Shown piece by piece: positions 23,101-32,852 of a stretch of DNA of 64,000 nt (position 1 is its first letter; every line of letters starts with the position of its first letter). Below the pieces are notes generated by a model that ran no database searches, was not told the DNA's origin, and worked only from the letters and a program-made list of their open reading frames with translations. The translations under genes and the position numbers were made by a program. This DNA is from Polytrichum commune (taxonomy: Eukaryota; Streptophyta; Polytrichopsida; Polytrichales; Polytrichaceae), in contig OX485808.1 in assembly GCA_950295325.1 (NCBI GenBank), positions 15,398,527 to 15,462,526 on the forward strand, written 5' to 3'.

Positions 23101-25123
23101 GAGGATAAGAAATTGCAGCTATTTACTGTCCTTACCAAACACCATAGGCAACTTAAACATCTTGACTTATTTTGACTTAAGTGGGTGTAGTCACTTGAAA
23201 GAGATACCGGAGTCGATGGGGAACTTGACCTCCTTGACCTCCCTCCACTTAAGTGGGTGTGGAGGCTTGAAGGAGATACCAAAGACGTTGGGTAAGTTGA
23301 CCTCCTTGACCTCCCTCAACTTCAGTTGGTGCACATGCTTGAAGGAGATACCGGAGGCATTGGGTAACTTGACCTCCTTGACCTCCCTCGACTTAAGTTG
23401 GTGTAGAGGCTTGAAGGAGATACCAAAGGCAGTGGGTAACTTGACCTCCTTGACCTCCCTCAATTTAAGTTGGTGTAAAGGCTTGAAGCAGATACCGGAG
23501 GAGTTGGGTAACTTGACCTCCTTGACCTCGCTCAAATTACATAAGTGTAGAGGCTTGAAGGAGTTACCAGAGGCGTTGGGCAACTTGTCCTCCTTGACCT
23601 CCCTCAACCTGCATTGGTGTAGAGGCTTGAAAGAGATACCGGAGGCGTTGGGTAACTTGACCTCTCTAACCTCCCTCAACTTAAGTTGGTGTGGAGGCTT
23701 GACGGAGATACCCGAGACGTTGGGTAACTTGACCTCTTTGACCTCCCTCGACTTAAGTTGGTGTGTAGGCTTGAAGGAGATACCGGGGACGGTGGGTAAC
23801 TTGACCTCCTTGACCTCTCTCGACTTATGTGGGTGTGGAGGCTTGAAGGAGATACCGGGGACATTGGGTAACTTGGCCTCCTTGACCTCCCTCGACTTAT
23901 TTCAATGTAGAGGCTTGAAAGAGATACCGGAGACATTGGGGAGCTTGACCTTCTTGACCTCGTTCAACTTAAGTTTGTGTAAAGGCTTGAAGGAGATACC
24001 GGAGACGTTGGGTAACTTGACCTCCTTGACCTCCCTCAACTTAAGGTGTTGTGAAGGCCTAAAGGAGATACCAAGGACGTTGGGTAACTTGATCTCCTTG
24101 ACCTCCCTCGACTTATGTGGGTGTGAAGGCTTGAAGGAGATACCAGAGACGTTGGGTAACTTGACCTCCTTGACCTCCCTCGACTTAAGTTGTTGTGAGG
24201 GCTTGAAGGAGATACCGGAGGCGTTGGGTAATTTGACCTCCTTAACCAACCTCTACTTAAGTTGCTATGAAGGCTTGAAGGAGATATTGGAGATGTTGGG
24301 TAACATGACCTTCTTGACCTCCCTCGGCCTATGTGAGTGTAGAGGCTTGAAGGAGATACCGGAGGCATTGGGTAACTTGACCTCCTTGACCTCCCTCAAC
24401 TTAAGTGGGTGTGGAGGCTTGAAAGAGATACCAGAGGTGTTGGCTAACTTGACATCCCTGACCTATCTCAACTTAAGTTTGTGTAGAGGCTTGAAGGAGA
24501 TACCGGAGAGTTTGGGTAACTTGACCTCCTTGACCTCCCTCATTTTATGTGGGTGTGATGGCTTGAAAGAGATACCAATGGCGTTGGGTAACTTGACCTC
24601 TTTGACCTTCCTCAACTTAAGTTTCTGTAAAGGCTTGAAGGAGATACCTAAGACGTTGGGTAACTTGACCTCTTTGTCCTCCCTCTACTTATGTGAGTGT
24701 GGAGGCTTGAAGGAGATACCGGGGGCATTGGGCAGCTTGACCTCCTTGACCTCCCTCAACTTAAGTGAATGTGAAGGCTTGAAAGAGCTACCAGAGTCGT
24801 TGGGTAACTTGACCTCCTTGACCTCCCTTAACTTAAGTGGGTGTGGAGGCTTGAAAGAGATACCAGAGGTGTTGGGTAACTTGACCTCCTTGACCTTCCT
24901 CGATTTAAGTTTGTGTAAAGGCTTGAAGGAGATACCGGAGACATTGGGTAACTTGACCTCCTTGACCTCCCTCAACTTAAGTGAATGTGAAGGCTTGAAA
25001 GAGCTACCAGAGTCGTTGGGTAACTTGACCTCCTTGACCTCCCTCAACTTAAGTGAATGTGAAGGCTTGAAAGAGCTACCAAAGGTGTTGGGTAACTTGA
25101 CCTCCTTGACCTCCCTCACTTAA
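20159..25123 (+). CDS. Kinase-NB-ARC-LRR immune receptor (PNL class)
   Basis: An intact single-exon ORF of 1654 aa. Residues about 30-180 are a helical N-terminal region with spacing (DLYRVVCKIEALIQDC, then DW) like the DUF1221/HeLo-type helical domain in front of plant MLKL-like kinases; this likeness is from memory. Residues about 200-475 are a TKL-type Ser/Thr kinase with everything needed for catalysis: glycine loop LGGGASGGVY (201-210), AMK Lys222, HRDLKPEN (320-327), DFG (350-352) and APE (377-379). Residues about 525-860 are NB-ARC: P-loop GVGGMGKTT (551-559), kinase-2 ALIVLDD, RNBS-B KMIITTRD, GLPL (716-719). The MHD position reads VHE (VHEQLRDMGR, about 833-842). From residue 1011 there are 27 near-identical 24-residue LRRs of the type GLKEIPE-LGNLTSLTSL-LS-C. 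Kinase-NLR fusions are known from mosses. The expected role is intracellular pathogen sensing with kinase output, which is inferred. The ATG at 20159 is the first in frame, and the N-terminal region follows it directly. The ORF ends early through a 1-base deletion inside the LRR array. Confidence 0.9.
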   Translation: MDNSLLLMGCSKKLKQLEQKKFLLNAKQCLHLKNKSNLVVECFKTLVQQIHDKMELGPSMEDLYRVVCKIEALIQDCGRDDWIHASLWEMNNEEEFRELLEELNYIFNTLCEQLQILGIMTMDLRKSIDFNPINITEVEKDQKALVQQLLKHMDATKCLKDHEVAKYAYDRLVCQMDGEGIELNGGTFPPYNQIPQQSTRLGGGASGGVYKTNCFGLELAMKVFEAVHIDSEDLAYANFKKEVGILAGLSHPNIIKFICCGEGYAHDSKWRYIVMEKMERSLGVGDMKNVDLQRSNLVVVDIMFQIASGMLYLHDMNVAHRDLKPENILVNSLNDPILDSMGYVKVKLVDFGISKIEAQDAYEEPTRHNLGTTGFRAPETFVRYNDTSKHFVNAFKSDVFSFSMVCSYILTTVIPFSQGSRSEIKERMRVGERPRLPPDCPESLTSLIKDCWSFEPSERPTFQDICSRLCQIRQELHLNVLNNMNNVVKVDKSNIPQTQETSENILPTIDSMEHKGDTSAKKGGNELVGMQERIVRVMKALEKHSIVVITGVGGMGKTTLANIVMESMRGHFEAVCFTFMKNKNCGTIEIFKEILNNLGAKVDDVEDIVQARTRLHKTITNKSALIVLDDIANNTQIHELMDVEIFEAKRNNKMIITTRDWHLVESLGDVGRVDLDELIKGEAMKLFSRHAFGDQGYETPSHMVDIVENIVDACRGLPLSLKVVGGTLYGFKRLRIWVRALQRLQRARSLGLTNNNEVWHCLRISFDDLTQEEKSLFLDLCCYFSKDLVPMDTLIFMTSSRLWRDVNKIPQESLKHLEDKSLVKIDKDGVYEVHEQLRDMGRMIVETDPMYIGTRWWKIQEATWSAKTQKTMERIECLSFNEPTKEFKTHFDITKPLFSLRFFGFQGFEGSISLDNFLNQSKKLQCLMVICQPKQNFEITSNPFLFKWDNHVNLQVLVIEGISSMYEISDSIGQLKFLYKMRIRNCSYLLSLPNTIGNLNILTYFDLSGCSHLKEIPESMGNLTSLTSLHLSGCGGLKEIPKTLGKLTSLTSLNFSWCTCLKEIPEALGNLTSLTSLDLSWCRGLKEIPKAVGNLTSLTSLNLSWCKGLKQIPEELGNLTSLTSLKLHKCRGLKELPEALGNLSSLTSLNLHWCRGLKEIPEALGNLTSLTSLNLSWCGGLTEIPETLGNLTSLTSLDLSWCVGLKEIPGTVGNLTSLTSLDLCGCGGLKEIPGTLGNLASLTSLDLFQCRGLKEIPETLGSLTFLTSFNLSLCKGLKEIPETLGNLTSLTSLNLRCCEGLKEIPRTLGNLISLTSLDLCGCEGLKEIPETLGNLTSLTSLDLSCCEGLKEIPEALGNLTSLTNLYLSCYEGLKEILEMLGNMTFLTSLGLCECRGLKEIPEALGNLTSLTSLNLSGCGGLKEIPEVLANLTSLTYLNLSLCRGLKEIPESLGNLTSLTSLILCGCDGLKEIPMALGNLTSLTFLNLSFCKGLKEIPKTLGNLTSLSSLYLCECGGLKEIPGALGSLTSLTSLNLSECEGLKELPESLGNLTSLTSLNLSGCGGLKEIPEVLGNLTSLTFLDLSLCKGLKEIPETLGNLTSLTSLNLSECEGLKELPESLGNLTSLTSLNLSECEGLKELPKVLGNLTSLTSLT

Positions 25124-25780
25124 GTGGTTGTAGAGGCTTGAAACACATATCGGTGTCATTGGGTAACTTGACCTTCTTGACCTTGCTTGACTTGCGTTGG
25201 TGTAGAGGCTTGAAGGAGATACCAGAGACGTTGGGTAACTTGACCTCCTTGACTTCCCTCAACTTTTGTGAGTGTAGAGGCTTGAAGGAGATACCGGAGG
25301 CATTAGGTAACTTGACCTCCTTTGACCTCCCTCAAATTACGTTGGTGTAGACGCTTGAAGGTGATATCGGAGGTGTTGGGTAACTTGAACTCCTTGACCT
25401 CCCTCAACTTAAGAAGGTGTAGAGGCTTAAAGGAGATACCAGAGATGTTAGGTAACTTTACCTCCTTGACCTCCCTCGACTTATGTAAGTGTAGAGGCTT
25501 GAAGGAGATACCGGAGAAGTTGGGTAACTTGACCTCCTTGACATCCCTCAACTTAAGTCGGTGTAGAAGCTTGAAGGAGATACCGGAGACGTTGGGTAAC
25601 TTGACCTCCTTGACCTCTCTCAATTTAAGATGTTGTCAAGTCTTGAAGGACATACCGGAGGCTTTGAGTAGCTTAACCTCCTTGACTTCACTTGACTTAA
25701 GTTGGTGTACAAGTTTGAGAGAGATACTAGAGGCCTTGGTTAACTTGACCTATGTGACATCCTTCCACTCAAATGCGTGC
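23189..25780 (+). repeat. 72-bp tandem array, ~36 units, encoding the LRRs
   Basis: Each 72-bp unit encodes one 24-residue LRR; 27 units lie before the stop and 9 after it. Unit length is constant apart from the two single-base indels. The text gaaggagataccggag, ttgggtaacttgacctcc and ttgacctccctc is nearly invariant, while the codons around the Cys and the residues after LxL vary. A block of about 80 bp at 24751-24830 recurs almost exactly at 24967-25046 (216 bp = three units apart), showing recent multi-unit duplication. The array also creates long antisense frames with no meaning. Confidence 0.95.
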
Positions 25781-25828
25781 TACTCGAGAAATTTGGTGAT
25801 TTGTCTTCAGTGCCCTCAATTAAAATGA
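25118..25828 (+). pseudogene. Frameshifted continuation of the kinase-NLR LRR domain
   Basis: Nine more LRR units follow the stop codon. The repeat text 'ctccctcaactt' appears as ctccctcactt at about 25112-25122; losing one A moves the frame and creates the TAA. LRRs then read on in the next frame (25138-25350) with no stop. A surplus T in 'cctcctttgacc' (about 25315-25326) returns reading to the original frame, open to 25828. Without the two indels the protein would be 1889 aa. The last unit decays (TSLREILEALVNLTYVTSFH) and ends in a short non-LRR tail. The cause may be true truncation, allelic variation, or base errors in a repetitive assembly. If the cell uses the ORF as it stands, the receptor lacks its last nine LRRs and its tail. 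Confidence 0.8.
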
Positions 25829-26394
25829 ATGGTTGTGTAGGCTTGGATATGTAAAGGTATTGGGTAATAGTTGGAAAGAAATATCAATGGCGGTGGGCAA
25901 CATGGTCTTTTGGACAATCCCCAGTGATGAGACTATGAATCGCTCCCTTTGTAACAATGATAGAAGACTCATGATTGAAATTTCATATTAATTTACAATC
26001 CCTTGAGAAATATTGTGTTTCATTAAAGTGCTTAGTTAAGTCCTTTTAAAAAAATATTAACCTCTTTGATTTCTTTCTATTTGAATGTGATTTCTTTAAG
26101 ATATCTCAATTTCAATCGTTTCCACTCTTATTGAAAGGCTCATAAATTGTGAGAACAATTAGAGATAACGAACTCTTGTAGGTGTATCAATATCCTCAAG
26201 TTCCATCCATATCATATTAAGTTAAGTTACTTTAATCCTTATTGGCAATTGTTGACGACAAAAGATCTCTCGGAGGTCTTAATTAAGTTTTCCGAAGAAG
26301 GTCAAACTCTTAGTTTTTTAAGGTTCTCCGTAAGAACATAAACGTCAAATCTTTCATAAATATATGTGTATCAATACACATAAACAACTCTTGA
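25829..26394. other. 3' flank of the kinase-NLR
   Basis: The first ~100 bases keep faint LRR-like words (gtgtaggcttgga, tattgggtaa), suggesting further decayed units. Beyond that it is AT-rich and featureless. No confident polyadenylation site could be picked. Confidence 0.45.
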
Positions 26395-26600
26395 TGGGAT
26401 TATAAGCTCCTTCATAAACCCAGCTCCTTACTTCTAACTAAATAAACCCAACTCCTTCATAAACCCAGCTCCCTACTTCTAACTAAATAAACCCAGCTCC
26501 TTACTTCTAACTAAATAAACCCAGCTCCTTCATAAACCCAGCTCCTTACTTCTAATTAAATAAATCCAGCTCCTTCATAAACTCAGCTCCTTAGCTGCGG
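26395..26600. repeat. Tandem array of 'ccttcataaacccagctcc / ttacttctaactaaataaa'
   Basis: Two short modules (cttcataaacccagctc and cttacttctaactaaataaac) alternate irregularly five or six times, with A/C and T/C changes. It is non-coding and may form the transcription end region of the receptor gene, since AATAAA occurs repeatedly in it, but this is not proven. Confidence 0.75.
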
Positions 26601-26767
26601 CTACTTCTAACTAAGCTTCTCCACCCTCAACCACAAAAACCAGAAAATGAACAAAAGAGAGCTTCTCCAAGGCCTCCCCCTAATTCACCTACCTAATTCC
26701 ACTAATCCCACTAACTCCCCTACCTAATTCCACATTTTTTCCCGAGCTCTAAGAGCTCAACTTCCTA

Positions 26768-27230
26768 GAGAGAGAGAGAGAGAGAGGAGAAGAGAAAAAG
26801 AAGTGAAGAGAGGAGGAGGAAGAGGAAGAGAAGAGAGAAATGGAATGAGGGAGAGAGAGGAGGGTGAGAGGATAGGAGTGAAGGAAGGTGCACCCAAGAC
26901 CACAACCTTCTAATCCTCTCCTACTTAGTAGGACCTTATCCTATCCACTAAACCCTCACCCCCTAAACCAACAAGAACATGTTATAATTCAAACATTTAA
27001 ATCAAAGGCACTTCCCCTTGCCTCATCAAGCACTACTCCTCTAATCAAAACACTCCCTAATGTCACTAAGCTTCTAATTCACCACACAAAATGGCTTAAG
27101 GCCTAAACACAAATCCACACCAAGCCTCACTCTTTTTATACTTTTGATTGTTTCAATAACACTCCAATTGCAATTCTAATTAAATTCTAAACATAAAACA
27201 AATATGAGCACTCATTTTGGGCTCATAGTA
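26768..27230. repeat. Diverged dispersed repeat, copy B, with AG-rich leader
   Basis: From about 26850 it follows the same order as 27-392: AG-rich leader, cacccaagaccacaacc, tagtaggacct, cctaaacacaaatccacacc, cactctttttata, and an end near attttgggctca. Identity is modest. An AG dinucleotide run lies at 26768-26787. No coding domain. Confidence 0.5.
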
Positions 27231-27234
27231 AGGT

Positions 27235-29070
27235 TTCCCAATATCAAGTTGTTTTCTTCATAAGTTATAGTAGTAGTGGTGAGCATTTAAATATATATAA
27301 TTTGCATGTTCTTGTGTCTTTCTTATTTTAATTCAAGTGTTGCCACTTGAGATATTAATACGATTCTTATAAGTGCATGTGATAATTAACATTATCATAA
27401 ATAATATTTCTCATACTTAAGCATATAACATTAATCACATTCATAAAATATGTCAAGCTATAATTTTGTGATGATTACTTTTCATCACTCATTTTCAATC
27501 ATAAGTATTGCTTCAAGAAAATTAAAATCTAATTGCCTTTAATTACTCAAACCATCAACATGAGTTGAGGTTTAATTCAACATCATTTTTTTTCTCAAAG
27601 TCCCATTATTTTTTTGAATAACCTTGAGCGCTTAGATCTCACCCTCACACTACTCTTTTGAGTGTTTGTTCAAAAGAGGCTACTCTCCTATCAATTGATA
27701 ACCATTCAAGTATCGCAACAATTTACAATTTATAAAATAATTGAGAGACAAAAAAATATCACATTCTTGAATAAAAAGTAATTGTAAGTGTATTTCAAAA
27801 ATAGTGTCCCACGGAGGAGAGATACAAGGTAAGCTCAAGTGTTGTTTTAACTTCATTGCTATGGAAAGAGGTCCTTGCTCTCAAAAAAATCACTTTGTAT
27901 ATAGTCTTTCTTCTCTAATCCTAAATCTATATTTTGAGAAATTGCTATCTCTTTCTTTCTAGATATCAACCTATCTATAACGTTTGTGGATGATGCTCAT
28001 TACAAATAATTATAATTATCAAGCCACTTACATGTTCATTGTTCTCGGGGAGGTCACCTTGTGAAAGTAGTAAACCATGTGAGTTAAACTATAGGGTTCA
28101 TTTTATTCATTGGAGGAAAAATTTATATAAGACTTGGATCTACCATAGCCTTCAATTTATGCTTGAAACGTCATTATATGTAAAATAGGGTATTGGAAAA
28201 ATCCTCATTTTTATTTTAGTAGTAGATATAAATTAGTATGATTTTTTTAATATTAAAATGAGTGTAATCCCTGGTCCTTTTAGTAGACAGATGAAAAATA
28301 ATACATTTCCAATACAATATAGTGATGAAATCATCACTAAAAACATATCACAGGCGCAAGAGGAAATATTTTGCACATGGGCTAGAATTATAGGTCCATT
28401 TTTAATTTAGGTTTAAAGTTTAGGGTTATCGGTGGCTTCCCGTGGCTTGTTTTGGTGCTATGCTTGTTTGTTTTATGTTGCTTTCTAGTTTGGTTCAAAC
28501 ATGCTCATGTACATTGCATATGTCCACGCCAAATACTTACCCTAAAACTTTTAATGTCCATATGAGCAAATACCTAATTTTTACAAGTACTATAGCGTGC
28601 CAAGAATTAGGCTACATTTGGACTTAGAATTACCTATAGGGTGGTGGAAATTAAGACCAAGTATTTTTTTTTTCACTAAAAGGGTCTCTTCAAATCATAC
28701 TTACTGGGTAAATAGCCCCCAAACAAATACCCGGTTAACGCACGTGGTTACAAAATATAAGGGGAAGTGACCTCCCTAAGTCATTGTTTAAGTTTTCACC
28801 CTATCTTTACAGTGGTTACATGGTAGGTAGGTAAAACATTCCCTTGAGAATCAACCCATTCTCCGACATAATTAAGGTGATGATCTCATATTGATGAGTT
28901 GATAATATTCTAAGTGGAATATCACTTACTAGTCCTATATTCGTTGTCATATAATATCCTCATAAATAATTCTACTTAATTGCTAGTACTAATAATCATA
29001 ATCCCCCTTCATCTTGAAATGATTATCTACATATATATATGTTGTTGCCGACCTACTCCAGTGGGTTAGC
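27235..29070. other. Intergenic, no gene recognised
   Basis: AT-rich sequence with short open frames only; no repeat boundary or RNA gene is visible. Confidence 0.45.
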
Positions 29071-29076
29071 CCTCTT

Positions 29077-29190
29077 ATAACTGCGTCTCTTCCTTGTAAT
29101 TTTGTGGCAGAGCACCTATTTCCGTGGGGTTCAACCTTATAACCGTATGTATTCCTTGTAATTTTGTGGCCGAATACTTATTCCCGTGGC
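29077..29190. repeat. Two-copy tandem repeat, ~62-bp period
   Basis: The block ttccttgtaattttgtggc with its flanks (tataac before, atttccgtgg/attcccgtgg after) occurs twice in a row with several differences. It lies immediately before the LRR relic. Confidence 0.6.
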
Positions 29191-29295
29191 GGCTTCCTGC
29201 TTTGGCCTCTTCCTGTTCTTTGTACATTCTCCTCTTGCTCCAACGTGTTGGCCCTCTCGTCCATCTTCTTAGTTATAGAACAAATGTTTGTCTCA

Positions 29296-29625
29296 TCACT
29301 CAACTTATGTGGATGTCAATTCTTGAAAGAAACACCTGAGGCATTGGGGTAACTTAACCTCCTTGACTTTCTTATTTTTAAATGGGTGTAAAGACTTAAA
29401 AGAGATTCGGGGGACGTTGTGGAACTCAAGTTCCTTGACCTTGTCGGATTTGATTGGGTGGAAAGGCTTAAAGTAGATACTAGAGGCCTTTAGTATCTTG
29501 ACCTCTTTGACGTTGTTGCACTTAAATGGCCTTTAGGAGATACCGGATGCGTGGATTAACTTGACATCCTAGAACTTGCTTGAGTAAACTAGTTGTAGAA
29601 TGTGGAAGGAGATATTGGAGGTAGA
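29296..29625 (+). pseudogene. Decayed LRR array, relic of a kinase-NLR
   Basis: Four to five degenerate 72-bp LRR units read, with stops and shifts, as LCGCQFLKETPEALG, then NLTSLTFLFLNGCKDLKEI, then SSLTLSDLIGWKGLK and ILTSLTLLHLNGL. Several in-frame stops and at least one frameshift are present and there is no P-loop or kinase nearby. It is on the same strand as the intact receptor and 3.5 kb downstream. It is either the far end of the original array, separated by inserted DNA, or the remnant of a tandem paralogue. Confidence 0.8.
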
Positions 29626-29894
29626 TAACATGATGTGTACACTTTTTATAGATAGCCACGGTGGCAAATTGTAAATAACAACTGTGATTGGCCATGTTGA
29701 ATGAACCGATTGAAGTTGGTTATATGGATTGACTCCATCCATTGAAATCGCTAGCCTCACATGCCTAGGGTCATCGCCAAAATCTAGGAATGTATCACTA
29801 ACATGCCTCCAAGTTGCATCATCTTGTGGGCCATTCATAAATTCATTTGTATAGTTATTATGCTTGTGCCAAACCATCAACTTTGACAATGTAA

Positions 29895-32199
29895 GGGCCT
29901 GGCCACACCCAGGGGTGCCAGCCCGGAACCGGTGAGGTAACCGGATTTGGGGCAGATCCGGAACCCGCATCCGGTGGGTCCATACCGGACAACCTGTAGG
30001 TGTGTCAGAACCTGCCGGGGGCATGTTCCTCCCCGATAACGGAGCCAAGCACAAAGAAATGAGGGTTTTGAACTGCTGCTCCCAAGTAACGTTAGGGGTG
30101 AGGTTGGATGAGAACGCGTTTCGGTGGACAGAATATGTTAATCAGTCCTGCCTTGAAGTTGAGAGGGTCCTGCTCAAAAGTTCGAAAGGTTGTGAAGGTC
30201 TAGCACATTGAGAATTGACCAATCTGAGTGAATATTAGTTCTTCGCTGCGTCCGTGAGTTTTGGAAGTTTATGAAGAAGAGCCTAACTTCCTGGCTTCCT
30301 CATAGCCAGAACACAAAACATACAAAATCAGTGCCTGAACAAAATGGTATTCATACAGTTCTTGGAAAAAAACTTTGCAATATGCAACTTCCTCAACATT
30401 AGCGGCAGCAACACAATCTCAAGAACCACCTCGAAAAGCCCTTCGAATTTACAAAAGAGATCTACCTTTCCTGAATTTTCTGGGAGAGCAAGATTTATAG
30501 AACTTCATAGTTGCTGGCATTACTCTCCGAGATGAGATCCGTGACGGGTTGGTTGTTCCTCACACCCATCCGATACAGGAAAGGGATACAGATAAAGACT
30601 CCGCAATCCAAAAGGAAGCCTCAGGAAAGCTGAGATAGCATATGCATTACTTATTCAATTCATCCTCATCAAACGGATTACTATCATATCGTCCCACCAT
30701 CTTTCCACCGCGCAGATTAGTTGCGCACTCCACCCAGAATTCAATCAAGCCCTCTCTACCAGATCAAACCCTCACAATTCCAATGCCCTGCCAACCCTAT
30801 CCTACGGTCCATGGCGATGACCAAAATGCCCCCCACTCCTGCAATTTCGAACTCTCCCTCCGATCCAATCCACAGCTAGGGCACTGACCAAGAAAATAGC
30901 AAGCAAAGGATGGATTCCGAGAAAGAACGGGAGTTGTATGGATCCAAAAAGCCACAGGAGGTCTCTAATTACATAGAGAAGAAAGAGGTGAAGATTATTG
31001 ATGAAAGGGAGATACGGAAGGGAGAAAGTGATACTGATCCATAGAGTGCCACCAAAACAAGAGAGTAAGTATCGTAGACATGCTACTGACCGTGCAGCAC
31101 CACTTACCGTGCATATCACGATACTCCACCATGCCACTTACCATGTACTTTTAATCTCGGCCGTCAAATTATATCACATGCATTCTCAACCGTCCGATGT
31201 CTCTCAAACTCAATCATGACCGCGCCAATGACCTAAAACGTCACTGTCAACTCACACTCATCATGGAGTCTCCTTCACTCAAATCACATAGCAAGGTGTA
31301 GATGTAGCAATTTGATGAAGATGTAGCAATGTTCTTCCCCATGGCAAATGCCTCACTTCAGAAGAATTTACCTTAAATAGGTTGAAAGCAACAAAAGAAG
31401 AAGAGGAAATGTTTTATGAGAAAGAGGACAAGAAGAAGAAAAGAGTAGACCTTGCCAGGGCCAAAAAAGAAGCAAAAATTCAACAACAACTTGAGAAGAA
31501 AATGGCTACACAAGTCAAAAGGACAATATCAAAATCTCATCAATTTCCTATGCCTACAAAGAAGAGGGCAACATTTGTAGCTCCTTTAGTGAAATCTAAC
31601 ATGCACGGTTAGTGAATGGCACATTGATCACACATTGATGCATATAGTTGTGAACTTGATTGTAGAAAGGTTACAACTTTTCAAATACAATTGTCATTTC
31701 ATTTTACCACAATACTCTCATCTCATTTACTAATTACAATTTTTTTTTAAAAATTAAAAAAGGTTTAACCCACCTTGTGGAAAACCATTTGAAACCCAAA
31801 TATGCATGGTTAGTAGCATGTCTACGATAACTTGGCAAGAAGAAGATGGATTCTGAGCAAAAACGGGAGTCGTAGGGCTCTAAAAAAAATGCGAAGTGTC
31901 TCTGATTGAAGGTGGAGAGCAGGAGATGATGCACGGAGTGCTGAAGGGAGGGATGGAGGAGAGAAAGAGGAAATGGAGCTCCTAAGTTAGCCACGGCACA
32001 CGGTCGGAGAGCCATCGGAGAGCCAACAATAGAAAAAATTGGATGAACATTGGGGGTCACCGGCACAGACCTAGCCGGTGCGGCCTCCGTCATGGCCCCG
32101 GCATAAAGGACTGGCTAACCCCCTACCCGGTTGGGAGCTTCTGGGTAGGCCTTGGCCGTATCCGGTCCCATGCCAACACCCCCTGGTGCGATCATGCCC
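29895..32199. mobile_element. PIF/Harbinger-like element (2305 bp), TAA duplication
   Basis: The left end GGGCCTGGCCACACCCAGGG and the complement of the right end GGGCATGATCGCACCAGGGG are imperfect TIRs that continue for about 40 bp to a shared GGAACCGG/GGGACCGG. TAA flanks both sides (29892-29894, 32200-32202). A 3-bp TWA duplication with a GGGC-type terminus is the hallmark of PIF/Harbinger and Tourist elements. Inside, about 30910-31030 and 31848-31980 are diverged direct repeats (gattc-gagaaagaacgggag and relatives). A 76-codon Lys/Glu-rich frame (31382-31612) is the only notable ORF. No DDE transposase was seen, so it is probably non-autonomous. Confidence 0.75.
31382..31612 (+). CDS. 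Short Lys/Glu-rich open frame inside the element
   Basis: It encodes 76 aa, almost entirely a charged helix (KEEEEMFYEKEDKKKKRVDL, then ARAKKEAKIQQQLEKKMA) followed by a short basic tail. The composition fits a coiled coil or a fragment of a nuclear protein. There is no recognisable domain and no partner exon was found. It lies within the Harbinger-like element and may be a captured gene piece or chance. Confidence 0.25.
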   Translation: MKATKEEEEMFYEKEDKKKKRVDLARAKKEAKIQQQLEKKMATQVKRTISKSHQFPMPTKKRATFVAPLVKSNMHG

Positions 32200-32827
32200 T
32201 AAGGCTCCTAAATAAGGCTTGCAAACGAGGGATGAGCGGAACATACACCGATCTCTGCACAGTATATTACAATAACATCAACTTTGTATGAAGTTGTTCA
32301 TGCTTTTCATAACAATATTTAGCGACTATAAATTGTTCATTCCAGTAATATTGAGTGATATAGCTCCACCTAGATCTCATATGTCTACTATGGTCAAATG
32401 TATATACAAGCAAACATCCACAAGGTATAATTCTAAGACCTTACATGACATATTCCCGAACCAACGAACTTGGTCACTCAAAAAAATCATGTTATGTTAC
32501 AACAATGCGAAATTGTTCATGCATGCATTAGTGCTTGTAAACCATGTTTTAATTATAAAACAACAACAAAAAAAATATGGTCATTGAAAGAAGAGGAAAG
32601 GAATATGAAAGTCTTTGTAGTCGACATAATGGTACCTTATTCACTTATATATGGGGAAAAAATAATGGGCAGATTAAGTAGATGTTGGTATTGTTGGTCA
32701 CAAAAGATATGGTGAACACAAATGTGATTAAAGTTTACACCATAGTGTGTAGCATTGCAAGTAATTTGTTCCAAAGCATATGTCCAGAAGCTAGTAAAAT
32801 CTTATTACTCAAATATGCATCATGCTC

Positions 32828-32852
32828 GGGGGGGGGGGGGGGGGGGGGGGGG
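32828..32852 (+). repeat. Homopolymer run of 25 G
   Basis: An uninterrupted G run directly before the inverted-repeat element at 32853-33271. Runs of this length are often mis-sized in sequencing, so the exact count is unreliable. Confidence 0.9.

Noticed and set aside
23061-25623. Long minus-strand open frames (up to 162 aa) such as 23191-23679 and 24685-25119
   Set aside because: They are the antisense of the 72-bp LRR array. The repeat has no stop in that frame, so long open frames arise automatically; the proteins are monotonous (SGISFKP-LREVKEVKLPN) and match no family.
23189-25780. Regular spaced repeats that could look like a CRISPR array
   Set aside because: The 72-bp units are contiguous, in frame and encode LRRs; there are no unique spacers and the host is a eukaryote.
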